This document shows positions 9,073 through 17,280 of a stretch of 64,000 nucleotides of DNA, one piece after another. Location of the stretch: assembly GCA_027492485.1 (NCBI GenBank), contig JAPUER010000058.1, positions 64,619-128,618 of the forward strand. The letters are read 5' to 3'. The DNA is from Betaproteobacteria bacterium. Its GTDB lineage: Bacteria; Pseudomonadota; Gammaproteobacteria; Burkholderiales; Casimicrobiaceae. The translations under genes were made by a program, and so were the position numbers. How positions within the stretch are numbered: position 1 is the first letter of the stretch; each line of letters begins with the position of its first letter. The notes under the pieces are model-generated. The model saw only the letters and a list, made by a program, of their open reading frames with translations. It made no database searches and was not told the origin of the DNA.

Positions 9073-9657
9073 ATGGCCACGACAGACGAATCGAACACCC
9101 CGCTGCGAGACGCTGGCGCCGATGCGGCGACCGCCCGCGATGCGCCTGCCTGGATCGGCGTCGAGGATCAGCTCGCCGCCGCGCAAAACGAAATCGCCGA
9201 TTTGAAAGCGCAGCTCAAGGATCAGCAACTGCGCAACCTCGCCGAAATGGAGAACCTGCGCAAGCGCAACACGCAGGAGATCGCCAGCGCGCGCGACTTC
9301 GCGGCGAAGGATTTCGCCTTTTCGCTGCTGGCGGTGAAAGACACGCTGGAAATGGTGCTGAAGGATCAGCAAAGCAGCACCGAGCAGATCAAGATGGGCG
9401 TCGACATGACGCTCAAGAACCTCGCCAGCGCGTTCGAGCGCGCCCGCGTGAAAGAGGTTAAGGCCGAAGGCGCCAAATTCGACCCCAACGTGCATCAGGC
9501 GATGACCCAGATCGAATCCGCCGACGCCGCGCCGGGCACTGTGCTGCAGGTCTTCCAGAAGGGCTACACCATCGCCGATCGCGTGCTGCGCCCGGCGATG
9601 GTGGCGGTCGCCAAGGCGCTGGCCGTGGCGAAGGACGAAAAGACGAATGACGAATGA
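9073..9657 (+). CDS. grpE: Nucleotide exchange factor GrpE
   Basis: GrpE is the co-chaperone that releases ADP from DnaK. The 194-residue protein has a poorly conserved N-terminus, a long coiled coil (about residues 30-90, with QLRNLAEMENLRKR) and the C-terminal beta domain (FDPNVHQAMTQIESADAAPGTVLQVFQKGYTIADRVLRPAMV region). The sigma-32 promoter and the dnaK neighbour fit. The last codons (DEKTNDE) are supplied by the left end of the inserted four-helix-bundle element, and the stop overlaps that element's ORF, so the original C-terminus has probably been altered. Confidence 0.95.
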   Translation: MATTDESNTPLRDAGADAATARDAPAWIGVEDQLAAAQNEIADLKAQLKDQQLRNLAEMENLRKRNTQEIASARDFAAKDFAFSLLAVKDTLEMVLKDQQSSTEQIKMGVDMTLKNLASAFERARVKEVKAEGAKFDPNVHQAMTQIESADAAPGTVLQVFQKGYTIADRVLRPAMVAVAKALAVAKDEKTNDE

Positions 9658-10048
9658 CGAGAGGCCGCCGCGCTCGCATCGCGACTTTCCTGTTTGGCAA
9701 CAGGCGATGTCGCTGGTTGAGTCCGTCTATCGGTTGAGCGCAGAATTTCCCGCGGACGAACGATTCGGACTGGCGCAACAGCTTCGTCGCGCGGCGGTTT
9801 CGATTCCGTCCAATGTGGCTGAAGGCGCCGGGCGGTCCAATACCGGTGAGCTTGGACATTTTCTCGGCATCGCCCTCGGCTCTGCGGCTGAAGTTGAAAC
9901 CCAACTGGAACTCGCCGTCAGGCTGAAGTTCGTCGCCGGCGTCGGTGACGCACTCGAATTGCTCGAAAACGTTCGCAAACAACTCATCGTATTCCGCCGC
10001 TCACTCAAAACCTAGCTTTGCGTCAATCGTCTTTCGTCACTCGTCCTT
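9631..10048 (+). mobile_element. IVS-like element with imperfect terminal inverted repeats between grpE and dnaK
   Basis: The four-helix-bundle ORF (9647-10015) is bracketed by related inverted sequences. The left end (9631-9664) begins AAGGACGAAAAGACGAATGA. The reverse complement of the right end (10016-10048) begins AAGGACGAGTGACGAAAGAC. Intervening sequences in bacterial 23S rRNA carry the same protein family and also have complementary ends forming an RNase III stem. Here the host is the grpE-dnaK message. Mobility is inferred; no target duplication was established. Confidence 0.6.
9647..10015 (+). CDS. Four-helix-bundle protein (23S rRNA intervening-sequence protein family)
   Basis: A 122-residue protein matching the family found in 23S rRNA intervening sequences: FPVWQQAM, the central LAQQLRRAAVSIPSNVAEGAGR motif, then two further helices ending VRKQLIVFRRSLKT. 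Members are small all-helical pentamer-forming proteins of unknown biochemical role. The ATG at 9647 lies inside the end of grpE (11-nt overlap, different frame), which would couple its translation to grpE. The position between grpE and dnaK, not in rRNA, is unusual. Confidence 0.85.
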   Translation: MTNDERPPRSHRDFPVWQQAMSLVESVYRLSAEFPADERFGLAQQLRRAAVSIPSNVAEGAGRSNTGELGHFLGIALGSAAEVETQLELAVRLKFVAGVGDALELLENVRKQLIVFRRSLKT

Positions 10049-10085
10049 GCAAGTAACCCTTGAACGGCAACGAACTGCAACCAAC

Positions 10086-10094
10086 TTAGCACTC
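10086..10094 (+). promoter_or_regulatory. CIRCE left half-site upstream of dnaK
   Basis: TTAGCACTC is an exact match to the left arm of the HrcA operator. The sequence 9 nt later (TAGCTACGG) does not match the expected GAGTGCTAA, so this is a half-site at best. It lies 32 nt before the dnaK ATG, in the leader. Confidence 0.35.
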
Positions 10095-10125
10095 ATACAA
10101 CATTAGCTACGGAGAACAAGAAATC

Positions 10126-12087
10126 ATGGGCAAGATCATTGGTATCGACCTCGGCACCACCAATTCGTGCGTAGCCGTCGTCGAAGGCGGCAACACGAAG
10201 GTCATCGAGAACAGCGAAGGCGCGCGCACCACGCCGTCCATCGTCGCTTATCTGGAAGACGGTGAAATCACCGTCGGTGCGCCGGCCAAGCGGCAGGCCG
10301 TCACCAACCCGAAGAACACCATCTACGCGGTCAAGCGCCTGATCGGTCGCCGCTTCGACGAGAAGGAAGTGCAGAAGGACATCGGCCTGATGCCCTACCA
10401 GATCGTCAAGAACGACAACGGCGACGCCTGGGTCGAAGTGCGCGGCAAGAAGCTGTCGCCGCCCGCCGTCTCGGCGGAAACGCTGCGCAAGATGAAGAAA
10501 ACCGCCGAGGACTATCTCGGCCACGAAGTCACCGAGGCCGTGATCACGGTGCCGGCCTACTTCAACGATTCGCAGCGTCAGGCGACCAAGGACGCGGGCC
10601 GCATCGCGGGCCTGGAAGTCAAGCGCATCATCAACGAGCCGACGGCGGCCGCGCTGGCGTTCGGCCTCGACAAGGTGAAGAAGGATTCCAAGATCGCCGT
10701 GTACGACCTCGGCGGCGGCACCTTCGACGTGTCGATCATCGAGATCGCCGACGTCGACGGCGAAAAACAGTTCGAAGTGCTCGCCACCAACGGCGACACC
10801 TTCCTCGGCGGCGAAGATTTCGATCAACGCCTGGTGGATTACCTCTGCGACGAATTCAAGAAGCAGAGCGGCATCGATCTGACCAAAGACCCGATCGCGC
10901 TGCAACGCATCAAGGCGGCGGCGGAACGCACCAAGATCGAGTTGTCGTCGTCGCAGCAAAGCGAGATCAACGAGCCGTACATCGCGATGGACGCGACCGG
11001 CCCGAAACATCTCACCATGAAGGTGACGCGCGCCAAGCTTGAGTCGCTGGTGGAAGACCTGATCGCCAAGACGATCGAGCCTTGCCGCATCGCCCTCAAG
11101 GACGCCGGCCTCGGTGTCGACAAGATCGACGACGTGATTCTCGTCGGCGGCCAGACGCGCATGCCGAAGGTGATCGACGCCGTGAAAGCCTTCTTCGGCA
11201 AGGAGCCGCGCAAGGACGTGAACCCGGACGAAGCGGTGGCCGTGGGTGCCGCGATTCAGGGCAGCGTGCTGGCCGGTGACCGCACCGACGTGCTGCTGCT
11301 CGACGTGACGCCGCTGTCGCTCGGTATCGAGACGCTCGGTGGCGTGATGACCAAACTGATCCAGAAGAACACGACGATTCCGACCAAGGCGTCGCAGGTC
11401 TTCTCGACCGCCGACGACAACCAGGGCGCGGTGACCATTCACGTGCTGCAGGGCGAGCGCGAAGTGTCCGCCGGCAACAAGAGCCTCGGCCAGTTCAACC
11501 TCGAAGGCATTCCGCCGGCGCCGCGCGGCATGCCGCAGATCGAAGTGCAGTTCGACATCGACGCCAACGGCATCCTGCATGTGTCCGCGAAAGACAAAGG
11601 CACCGGCAAGGAAAACAAGATCACCATCAAGGCCAACAGCGGTCTTAGCGAGGACGAAATCCAGCGCATGGTGAACGACGCCAAGGCCAATGAGGTCGAG
11701 GACAAGAAACGTCTCGAACTCGTGCAGTCGCGCAACAACCTCGACACGCTGGCGCACAGCGTGAAGAAGAGCCTCGGCGAATTCGGCGACAAACTCGATG
11801 CCGGTGAAAAGGCCAAAATCGAGGATGCACTGAAAGAAGCCGACGCGCTGCTCAAGGACCAGAACGCAACGAAAGAAGCGCTCGACGCCAAGCTCGAATC
11901 GCTGTCCACCACCTCGCAGAAGCTCGGCGAAAAGATGTACGCCGCAGCGCAGGCGGAACAGGCGGCGGCCGGCGCCGCAGCCGGCGGTGGTGATGCCGGC
12001 GGCGCCCCCGGCGGCGGCAAGCCAGGCGACGATGCAAAAGTGGTCGACGCCGACTTCACCGAAGTGAAAGACGACAAGAAGAAGTAA
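10126..12087 (+). CDS. dnaK: Molecular chaperone DnaK (Hsp70)
   Basis: DnaK is the cytoplasmic ATP-dependent Hsp70. The 653-residue protein has the N-terminal ATPase domain ([13 protein letters not shown] at the start, [24 protein letters not shown]), the linker ([18 protein letters not shown]), the substrate-binding domain and a helical lid ending in a Gly/Ala-rich tail ([15 protein letters not shown]) and [15 protein letters not shown]. Length is standard. A GGAG at 10111-10114 is a distant ribosome-binding site. A strong terminator follows immediately, so dnaJ is not co-transcribed and is absent from the window. Confidence 0.98.
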   Translation: MGKIIGIDLGTTNSCVAVVEGGNTKVIENSEGARTTPSIVAYLEDGEITVGAPAKRQAVTNPKNTIYAVKRLIGRRFDEKEVQKDIGLMPYQIVKNDNGDAWVEVRGKKLSPPAVSAETLRKMKKTAEDYLGHEVTEAVITVPAYFNDSQRQATKDAGRIAGLEVKRIINEPTAAALAFGLDKVKKDSKIAVYDLGGGTFDVSIIEIADVDGEKQFEVLATNGDTFLGGEDFDQRLVDYLCDEFKKQSGIDLTKDPIALQRIKAAAERTKIELSSSQQSEINEPYIAMDATGPKHLTMKVTRAKLESLVEDLIAKTIEPCRIALKDAGLGVDKIDDVILVGGQTRMPKVIDAVKAFFGKEPRKDVNPDEAVAVGAAIQGSVLAGDRTDVLLLDVTPLSLGIETLGGVMTKLIQKNTTIPTKASQVFSTADDNQGAVTIHVLQGEREVSAGNKSLGQFNLEGIPPAPRGMPQIEVQFDIDANGILHVSAKDKGTGKENKITIKANSGLSEDEIQRMVNDAKANEVEDKKRLELVQSRNNLDTLAHSVKKSLGEFGDKLDAGEKAKIEDALKEADALLKDQNATKEALDAKLESLSTTSQKLGEKMYAAAQAEQAAAGAAAGGGDAGGAPGGGKPGDDAKVVDADFTEVKDDKKK

Positions 12088-12092
12088 CGAAA

Positions 12093-12121
12093 TCGGGCTC
12101 CTGCGGGGGCCCGAGTTTTTT
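12093..12121 (+). terminator. Rho-independent terminator of dnaK
   Basis: TCGGGCTCC (12093-12101) pairs with GGGGCCCGA (12106-12114), with one G-T pair, around loop TGCG; GTTTTTT follows (12115-12121). It is 5 nt after the dnaK stop. Confidence 0.85.
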
Positions 12122-12199
12122 GGGGTGCGTATGCGCGCCGCGCACGCCGACTGACGGCCGTCATTGCCGCTGTGCCACCGCGCTGCGTACACTGCCGCG

Positions 12200-12865
12200 A
12201 TGGATTTGAGTTTGCCGGATTTGCCGCTCGCGTGGGTCGCCGTCGCCTGGCCGGTCGCGCTGGCGATGCTGCTCTGGAGCGCGCGTCGTGTGCCGTGGGC
12301 GCAGCTGAGCGAGCGTTTCCCGACGCGTGTCTGGCACGGCGGCATCGCCACGGCGGTGGTGCTGTGGAGCATGCAGGCAACGGTGTCGGGCAACTTTACC
12401 TTCCATCTGCTCGGCATGGCTGGCCTGACGCTCGCCTTGGGCGTGCCGCTGGCGATGATCAGCGCGGCGCTGGTGGTGGCCGTGCACATCGGCATTCACG
12501 GCGGGCAGTGGGCGAATCTCGCAGTGGTGTGGTTGACGCTTGGCGCCGGTGCGATCCTGACCGTCGCCGGCGTGCTGCGTGCCGCCGAACGCTGGTTGCC
12601 GCCGAACTTCTTCATCTATATCTTCGTGGTGGCGTTCTTTGGGTCGGCGCTGTCGCTTGCGGTTGCCGGAATGCTTGCCTTGCTGGTGTTCGCTGCCGCG
12701 AGCGGCATCACCCTGGGCAAAGCGCTCGGGCAGTACGCGCCTTACCTGATCCAGCTCGGCTTTGGCGAGGCGACGCTAACAGGCATGATCATCACGCTCG
12801 GTGTCGTCTACCGGCCGCAGTGGGTCGCCACATTCGACGATGCCCGCTATCTCAGGCCACGCTGA
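12200..12865 (+). CDS. Membrane protein, energy-coupling-factor (CbiM-like) permease family
   Basis: A 221-residue protein with about six membrane segments. It resembles short proteobacterial proteins annotated as energy-coupling factor ABC transporter permeases: LWSARRVPWAQL after the first helix, then FHLLGMAGLTLALGVPLAM and a C-terminal PYLIQLGFGEATLTGMIITLG region. No ATPase or substrate-specific subunit is adjacent, so a transport role is only inferred and the substrate is unknown. The ATG at 12200 is preferred over an upstream TTG at 12164. A TACACT hexamer ends 6 nt before the ATG, suggesting a leaderless start. Confidence 0.6.
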   Translation: MDLSLPDLPLAWVAVAWPVALAMLLWSARRVPWAQLSERFPTRVWHGGIATAVVLWSMQATVSGNFTFHLLGMAGLTLALGVPLAMISAALVVAVHIGIHGGQWANLAVVWLTLGAGAILTVAGVLRAAERWLPPNFFIYIFVVAFFGSALSLAVAGMLALLVFAAASGITLGKALGQYAPYLIQLGFGEATLTGMIITLGVVYRPQWVATFDDARYLRPR

Positions 12866-13012
12866 GGGCGCCACCGGCATTGCCGGGTACGCCGCGCTCG
12901 CTTGCGGCACGTCAATACCGTGGCGACGACTGCTGCTACGATGTCATGGCAATCTGCTGGATTGCTCGCGTTGGCAATGGCGAACGCGGCCACTTATTGA
13001 GGTATGTTTTTC

Positions 13013-13264
13013 ATGCGTTCCGACTTGCTACCGCACGCACTCAACCGCGAATTCCCCGAGCTCGCCGAAGTCATCGCGAAGCTCAAGACCACCGATCACC
13101 ACTTCACCCATCTGCTCAGCCAGCACGATGCCGTGGACACCGAGATCACCAAGAGCGAAACCGGCGTCGCCCCGATCAACGACGACACGCTGGAGACGCT
13201 CAAAAAGCAACGTCTGCATCTGAAAGACCAGCTCTACGCGATCGCCAGCCGTTCGGCGGCGTAG
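13013..13264 (+). CDS. YdcH family protein (DUF465)
   Basis: An 83-residue cytoplasmic protein of the small helical DUF465/YdcH family: LNREFPELAEVIAKLKTTDHHFTHLLSQHDAVDTEI followed by LKKQRLHLKDQLYAIAS. Family function is not known. The ATG at 13013 is chosen because TGAGG (12998-13002) sits 10 nt upstream; the ATG at 13004 is too close to that Shine-Dalgarno. A strong terminator follows. Confidence 0.8.
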   Translation: MRSDLLPHALNREFPELAEVIAKLKTTDHHFTHLLSQHDAVDTEITKSETGVAPINDDTLETLKKQRLHLKDQLYAIASRSAA

Positions 13265-13315
13265 CGGACGACGACGCCAACTTGACGTAGGGGGCGTCGA
13301 CTGGTGCCGGAAACG

Positions 13316-13339
13316 ACGGGGCTATGCCCCGTTTTTTTT
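13316..13339 (+). terminator. Rho-independent terminator after the YdcH gene
   Basis: ACGGGGC (13316-13322) and GCCCCGT (13326-13332) form a 7-bp stem with loop TAT, followed by a run of eight T residues. Confidence 0.88.
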
Positions 13340-13376
13340 CGGCGATACTCTGCAGGGCAATTCACGGAGAGCACGC

Positions 13377-14198
13377 ATGTCATTCGCCAATCGAGTCATT
13401 GTGATCACCGGCGCCTCCGACGGCATCGGCGCCGAACTGGCGCGACAACTGGCGCGTGACAGGCCGATGCTGGTGCTCGCTGCCCGCCGGCGCGATGCGC
13501 TGCAGGCGGTCGCCGCGCAGTGCGAGGCCGCCGGCGCGACGACGCTGGTGGTGCCGACCGATGTCGCGGTGGAGGCGGATTGCCGCGCGCTGATTGCCGC
13601 CGCCGTCGACAAGTTCGGCGGCATCGACGCGCTGGTGAACAACGCCGGGGTGTCGATGCACGCCAATTTCGACGAAATCGCCGATACCGCCGTCTACGAA
13701 AACCTGATGCGCATCAACCTGATGGGCAGCGTGTGGCCGACGCACGCGGCGCTGCCGCATCTGAAAGCGTCGCGCGGGCTGATCGTTGCCGTGGCGAGCC
13801 TGGCCGGGTTGGTCGGCGTGCCCGGCCGCACCACCTATTGCGCCACCAAGTTCGCGCAGATCGGCTTTTTCGAGGCGTTGCGCACCGAGTTGCAGCCGCA
13901 GGGCGTCGACGTGACCATCGTCTACCCCGGCGTGGTCGCCACCGAAATCCGCCGCAACGGCTGGAACGCGAAGGGTGAACGCGCCGGCGTCTCCGGCCTC
14001 GCCGAGGATCAGGCGATGAGCGTCGAACAATGCGCCGGTTTGATCGTGGCCGCAATGCGCGCCCGCAAGCGCGACGAGGTGATGAGCGTCAAGGGCAAGC
14101 TCGGGCGCTGGCTCAAGCTGATCGCGCCGGCGCGGGTCGATGCGATGGCGCGGGCAGCGTTGGCAAAGCAACGCAACGCGCCGCGTTCACCGACCTAA
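13377..14198 (+). CDS. Short-chain dehydrogenase/reductase
   Basis: A 273-residue NAD(P)-dependent oxidoreductase of the classical SDR family. Visible motifs are the cofactor-binding TGASDGIG (residues 11-18), NNAG, the active-site YCATK (YxxxK) and the PG segment after it (YPGVVATEI). The C-terminal helix-rich tail (GKLGRWLKLIAPARVDAMARAAL) resembles membrane-associated SDRs of the DHRS7/RhlG type. A GGAG lies 8 nt before the ATG. It converges with the CARDB gene and overlaps its stop by 4 nt. Substrate unknown. Confidence 0.85.
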   Translation: MSFANRVIVITGASDGIGAELARQLARDRPMLVLAARRRDALQAVAAQCEAAGATTLVVPTDVAVEADCRALIAAAVDKFGGIDALVNNAGVSMHANFDEIADTAVYENLMRINLMGSVWPTHAALPHLKASRGLIVAVASLAGLVGVPGRTTYCATKFAQIGFFEALRTELQPQGVDVTIVYPGVVATEIRRNGWNAKGERAGVSGLAEDQAMSVEQCAGLIVAAMRARKRDEVMSVKGKLGRWLKLIAPARVDAMARAALAKQRNAPRSPT

Positions 14199-16108
14199 CT
14201 CGGCACGCAGAACTTCACACCTTCGCCGTCCCAGCCCAGCGCGACGAACGCGCTGTAGGTCGATAGGCTGGTGGTAAAGCGATGGTTCGGGTTGTCGGGG
14301 AATCGCGCATTGCCGCGGAAAACGCGGTACACCGGAATCAGCCCAGTTGCACAGCGTCCGCCCACTCCCTCCACTACAGGCACATACGCGTAGGAGTCGA
14401 TGCCTTCGTTGTACGGCAAGCGTGGCGCCGCGGAATTGGTAGGATTCAGCGCCGTCAGCGCCGAAAGCTCCGACGGGACGAGCGTGTAGAAATGGCTGCC
14501 ACGCGTGGCGCTGACAGCAACCTTGTCGAAGTAAAACCGCGTAATCGGCATGCGCGCACCGAACGCCGAGGTCAGCCCGGTGGCCACAGCGTACACGCGG
14601 AAACTCAAGCCCGTTCGTCGGAACGGCGGAGTGGCGTCGAGCAGTGCGATCTCGCTGCTGCGCGATGTTATGAAGTAGTAGTCGAGCGGGGGATGGTAAT
14701 ACTCGACCATGTCGGCGGTCGCGTCCGAGCCGGACACAATCGAGACGGTTAGTGGGTCGTACCCGGTGTTGTTGTTGTAGTCGCTTTCGACCACCGCGCC
14801 GTCTTCGTTGACGTAGGCCCCGAAGTAGTAGGTGCCCACCACCGTCGGCGCGTCTACGTTACCGGCACACGTCATGGTTTGTCCCGGCGCCAGCGCCCCA
14901 ACGTCGCAGTACCAGCCGCTGTAGATGTCGGCGGTCGAAATGATGTTGTTGGTCGACCAGTAAAATTTGATCCGCGCACCGGCGGGTGCAGTGGTGCTGC
15001 CTGCGTTGCGGATCGTGGTGGATTGCGCCGTAAGGCGCTGCCCCACCGAAGCCAGACGCACACCACCAATCGAGGTGTTGACCACCACCAAATCCGGATA
15101 GAAAACAACGTTGGTGACGCTGACGGTCAGCGGGTCGTAGTTGGTGTTGTTGCTGTAGTCGCTCTCGGTAACGGCGCCATCTTCGTTGACGTAAGCGCCA
15201 AAGTAATACGTACCGGCCGTGCTCGGCGCGTCGACCTGACCGCTGCAAGTCATCGACTGACCGGGCGCCAGCGCGCCCACGTCGCAGTACCAGCCGCTGT
15301 AGGTGTCCGCGAGCGAGATAATGTTGTTGGTCGACCAGTAAAACTTGACGCGTGCTCCTGCCGGAGCGCTCGCCGAGCCGTTGTTGCGCACCGTCGTGGT
15401 TTGCGTGGAAATGCGTTGCCCAACGGTGGCGGATCGCACGCTCATCGACACGCCGGAGACAACCAGATCGGGATACGTCGCCCCACCAATCACCCAGGTG
15501 GGATTGGAAAACGTTTCCCAGTCAACCCAGGCGTAGCCATCGTTGAGCGATGAGGCGTTGTACTCCGATACGAACATGTACATGTACCAGGTGCCCGCTG
15601 TCGGTGTAGACAGTTGCAACACGGTCTGGTCGATGTTGGTGTACTGGAACCCGGCCGTCAGCGGCGAAAACACTGCCGTTTGCCCAATCTTGTAACCGGT
15701 CGCGCCGCCGCCGCTATATGGGCTCGGGAGAGCCCACAGTTCGAGGCGCAGTGACCCCGACACACCGGACGATCGCCGGTTGGCAATTGCGCCCGCCTGC
15801 AGACGTACCGTGCCGCCGGAAATGGTGTACGCCCAAGACGTCTCAAGCGAAATATTGCCCGGGTTGACTTTGGGAACATCGACCGACCGCTGATTCTGAT
15901 GATGCGCCAGCGCGTCCACCATCGCTGGTTCGACAGCGACCTGTGCCTGTACGCCCACAGCGGCAGACAATGTAAGTATCACGGCAGCGATTTGGTGCTT
16001 GACGTCGCCGCATCGTGCAGCCGTACGACGCGCGACACTGGAGATTGTCCGCGGCCACTGATTCAGAAATCTGGCCACTGCGGACTTAGCCTGCGCATTG
16101 ATTTTCAC
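14195..16108 (-). CDS. Exported protein with two CARDB-type repeats and a C-terminal DUF5648-like domain
   Basis: A 637-residue protein. The chosen GTG at 16108 has a strong GAGGGGA ribosome-binding site; a longer ATG frame to 16171 exists. After a charged N-region comes a hydrophobic signal core (IAAVILTLSAAVGVQAQ). An N-terminal region of about 180 residues precedes two tandem repeats of about 115 residues, each with YPDLVV, APAGAR, FYWSTNNIIS, YSGWYCDVGALAPGQ and TYYFGAYVNEDGAV, i.e. CARDB-like adhesion modules with two Cys each. The C-terminus (YYHPPLDYYFITS to GWDGEGVKFCVPS) matches DUF5648. Function unknown; likely extracellular. Confidence 0.75.
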   Translation of the reverse strand: MKINAQAKSAVARFLNQWPRTISSVARRTAARCGDVKHQIAAVILTLSAAVGVQAQVAVEPAMVDALAHHQNQRSVDVPKVNPGNISLETSWAYTISGGTVRLQAGAIANRRSSGVSGSLRLELWALPSPYSGGGATGYKIGQTAVFSPLTAGFQYTNIDQTVLQLSTPTAGTWYMYMFVSEYNASSLNDGYAWVDWETFSNPTWVIGGATYPDLVVSGVSMSVRSATVGQRISTQTTTVRNNGSASAPAGARVKFYWSTNNIISLADTYSGWYCDVGALAPGQSMTCSGQVDAPSTAGTYYFGAYVNEDGAVTESDYSNNTNYDPLTVSVTNVVFYPDLVVVNTSIGGVRLASVGQRLTAQSTTIRNAGSTTAPAGARIKFYWSTNNIISTADIYSGWYCDVGALAPGQTMTCAGNVDAPTVVGTYYFGAYVNEDGAVVESDYNNNTGYDPLTVSIVSGSDATADMVEYYHPPLDYYFITSRSSEIALLDATPPFRRTGLSFRVYAVATGLTSAFGARMPITRFYFDKVAVSATRGSHFYTLVPSELSALTALNPTNSAAPRLPYNEGIDSYAYVPVVEGVGGRCATGLIPVYRVFRGNARFPDNPNHRFTTSLSTYSAFVALGWDGEGVKFCVPS

Positions 16109-16236
16109 GATCTTCCCCTCGCACTTCAAAACGTGCTTGGGCAAGAGTATTCCGATTGCCTGTGATGTCAAGCCGTTCTGATCAGTTCCTACGCGTTTGC
16201 GTGGGGTAACTCAAGGACGCAATCGCCTCGCTCGGC

Positions 16237-17214
16237 CTAGTCAGACGTGTATGGCGCACTCGCGCTATCGAGCGATCGGGCGGCGGCACGATACTCCGCG
16301 CTCAGGCGCGTGACCAGCGTGGCGGTGTCCGGCACGTCGTCCATCTGGCCGACGCCCTGCCCCGAGCCCCAGATGTCTTTCCACGCCTTCACCGCGCCCT
16401 GGCCGAAGTTCATCGCGCTCTTGTCGGCGCTGGGCAGATTGTCGGGGTCGAGCCCGGCCTTGCGCACCGAGTCCTTCAGGTAGTTGCCGTGGATGCCGGT
16501 GAACAGCGACGAGTAGACGATGTCCTGCGCCGCCGAATTGACGATCATGTCCTTGTAGGCGTCGGCGGCGCGTGCTTCCTGGGTGGCGATGAAGCGCGTG
16601 CCCATGTAGGCGAAGTCCGCGCCCATCGCCTGCGCGGCGAGGATGCTGGCGCCATGCGCGATGGCGCCGGAGAGCGCGATCGGGCCATCGTAGAAGCGGC
16701 GCACCTCGCGCATCAGCGCGAACGGCGACAGCATGCCGGCATGGCCGCCGGCGCCGGCGCAGACCAGGATCAGGCCGTCGACGCCGGCCTCCAGCGCCTT
16801 CTCGGCATGGCGCACCGAGATCACGTCGTGCATGACGATGCCGCCCCAGGCGTGCGCCTGCTTGACGACGTCGCCCGGCGCACGCAACGAGGTGATCAGC
16901 ATCGGCGAGCGGTACTTCTCGCAGAGTTGCATGTCGTGGTCGAGCCGGTCGTTGCTCGAATGCACGATCTGATTCACGGCATACGGCGCGATGCGCCGCG
17001 CGGGCTCGGCGGCCTGCGCGGCGGCGAGCTTTTCGGTCAGCTCGCCGAGCCAGTCGTCGAGCTGCTCCTTCGGCCGTGCGTTGAGTGCGGGGAAGGCGCC
17101 GATCACGCCGGCCAGGCATTGCGCCAGCGTCAGCGGCGGATGCGAAATGATGAACAGCGGCGCCGCTATCACGGGCAGACTGAGTCGGTTCTCTAAAAAA
17201 GCAGGAATGGGCAT
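16237..17214 (-). CDS. Nitronate monooxygenase family flavoprotein
   Basis: A 325-residue FMN-dependent TIM-barrel protein of the nitronate monooxygenase (formerly 2-nitropropane dioxygenase) family. It shows LPVIAAPLFIISHPPL at the N-terminus, the phosphate-binding VCAGAGGHAG segment, ALSGAIAHGASILAAQAMGADFAYMGTRF, and a C-terminal GSGQGVG. Members oxidise nitronates; many have unproven substrates. It is divergent from the acyl-CoA dehydrogenase genes (66-bp gap), which suggests related regulation. Confidence 0.88.
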   Translation of the reverse strand: MPIPAFLENRLSLPVIAAPLFIISHPPLTLAQCLAGVIGAFPALNARPKEQLDDWLGELTEKLAAAQAAEPARRIAPYAVNQIVHSSNDRLDHDMQLCEKYRSPMLITSLRAPGDVVKQAHAWGGIVMHDVISVRHAEKALEAGVDGLILVCAGAGGHAGMLSPFALMREVRRFYDGPIALSGAIAHGASILAAQAMGADFAYMGTRFIATQEARAADAYKDMIVNSAAQDIVYSSLFTGIHGNYLKDSVRKAGLDPDNLPSADKSAMNFGQGAVKAWKDIWGSGQGVGQMDDVPDTATLVTRLSAEYRAAARSLDSASAPYTSD

Positions 17215-17280
17215 ATCAGGGAGCGCTTAAACTTCACTACAGCAAAGGATACAGTGCCAACAGGAACGATTGAGGCAAGT

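Noticed and set aside
10086-10112. Complete CIRCE operator before dnaK
   Set aside because: Only the left arm TTAGCACTC matches; the 9-nt-spaced right arm does not.
10093-12495. 800-residue minus-strand open frame opposite dnaK
   Set aside because: It is a GC-rich antisense shadow of dnaK, with no family resemblance and repetitive His/Arg/Gly composition.
16190-16210. Terminator hairpin CCTACGC-GTTT-GCGTGGG after the nitronate monooxygenase gene
   Set aside because: A 7-bp stem is present but no T-run follows on either strand, so it is not called.
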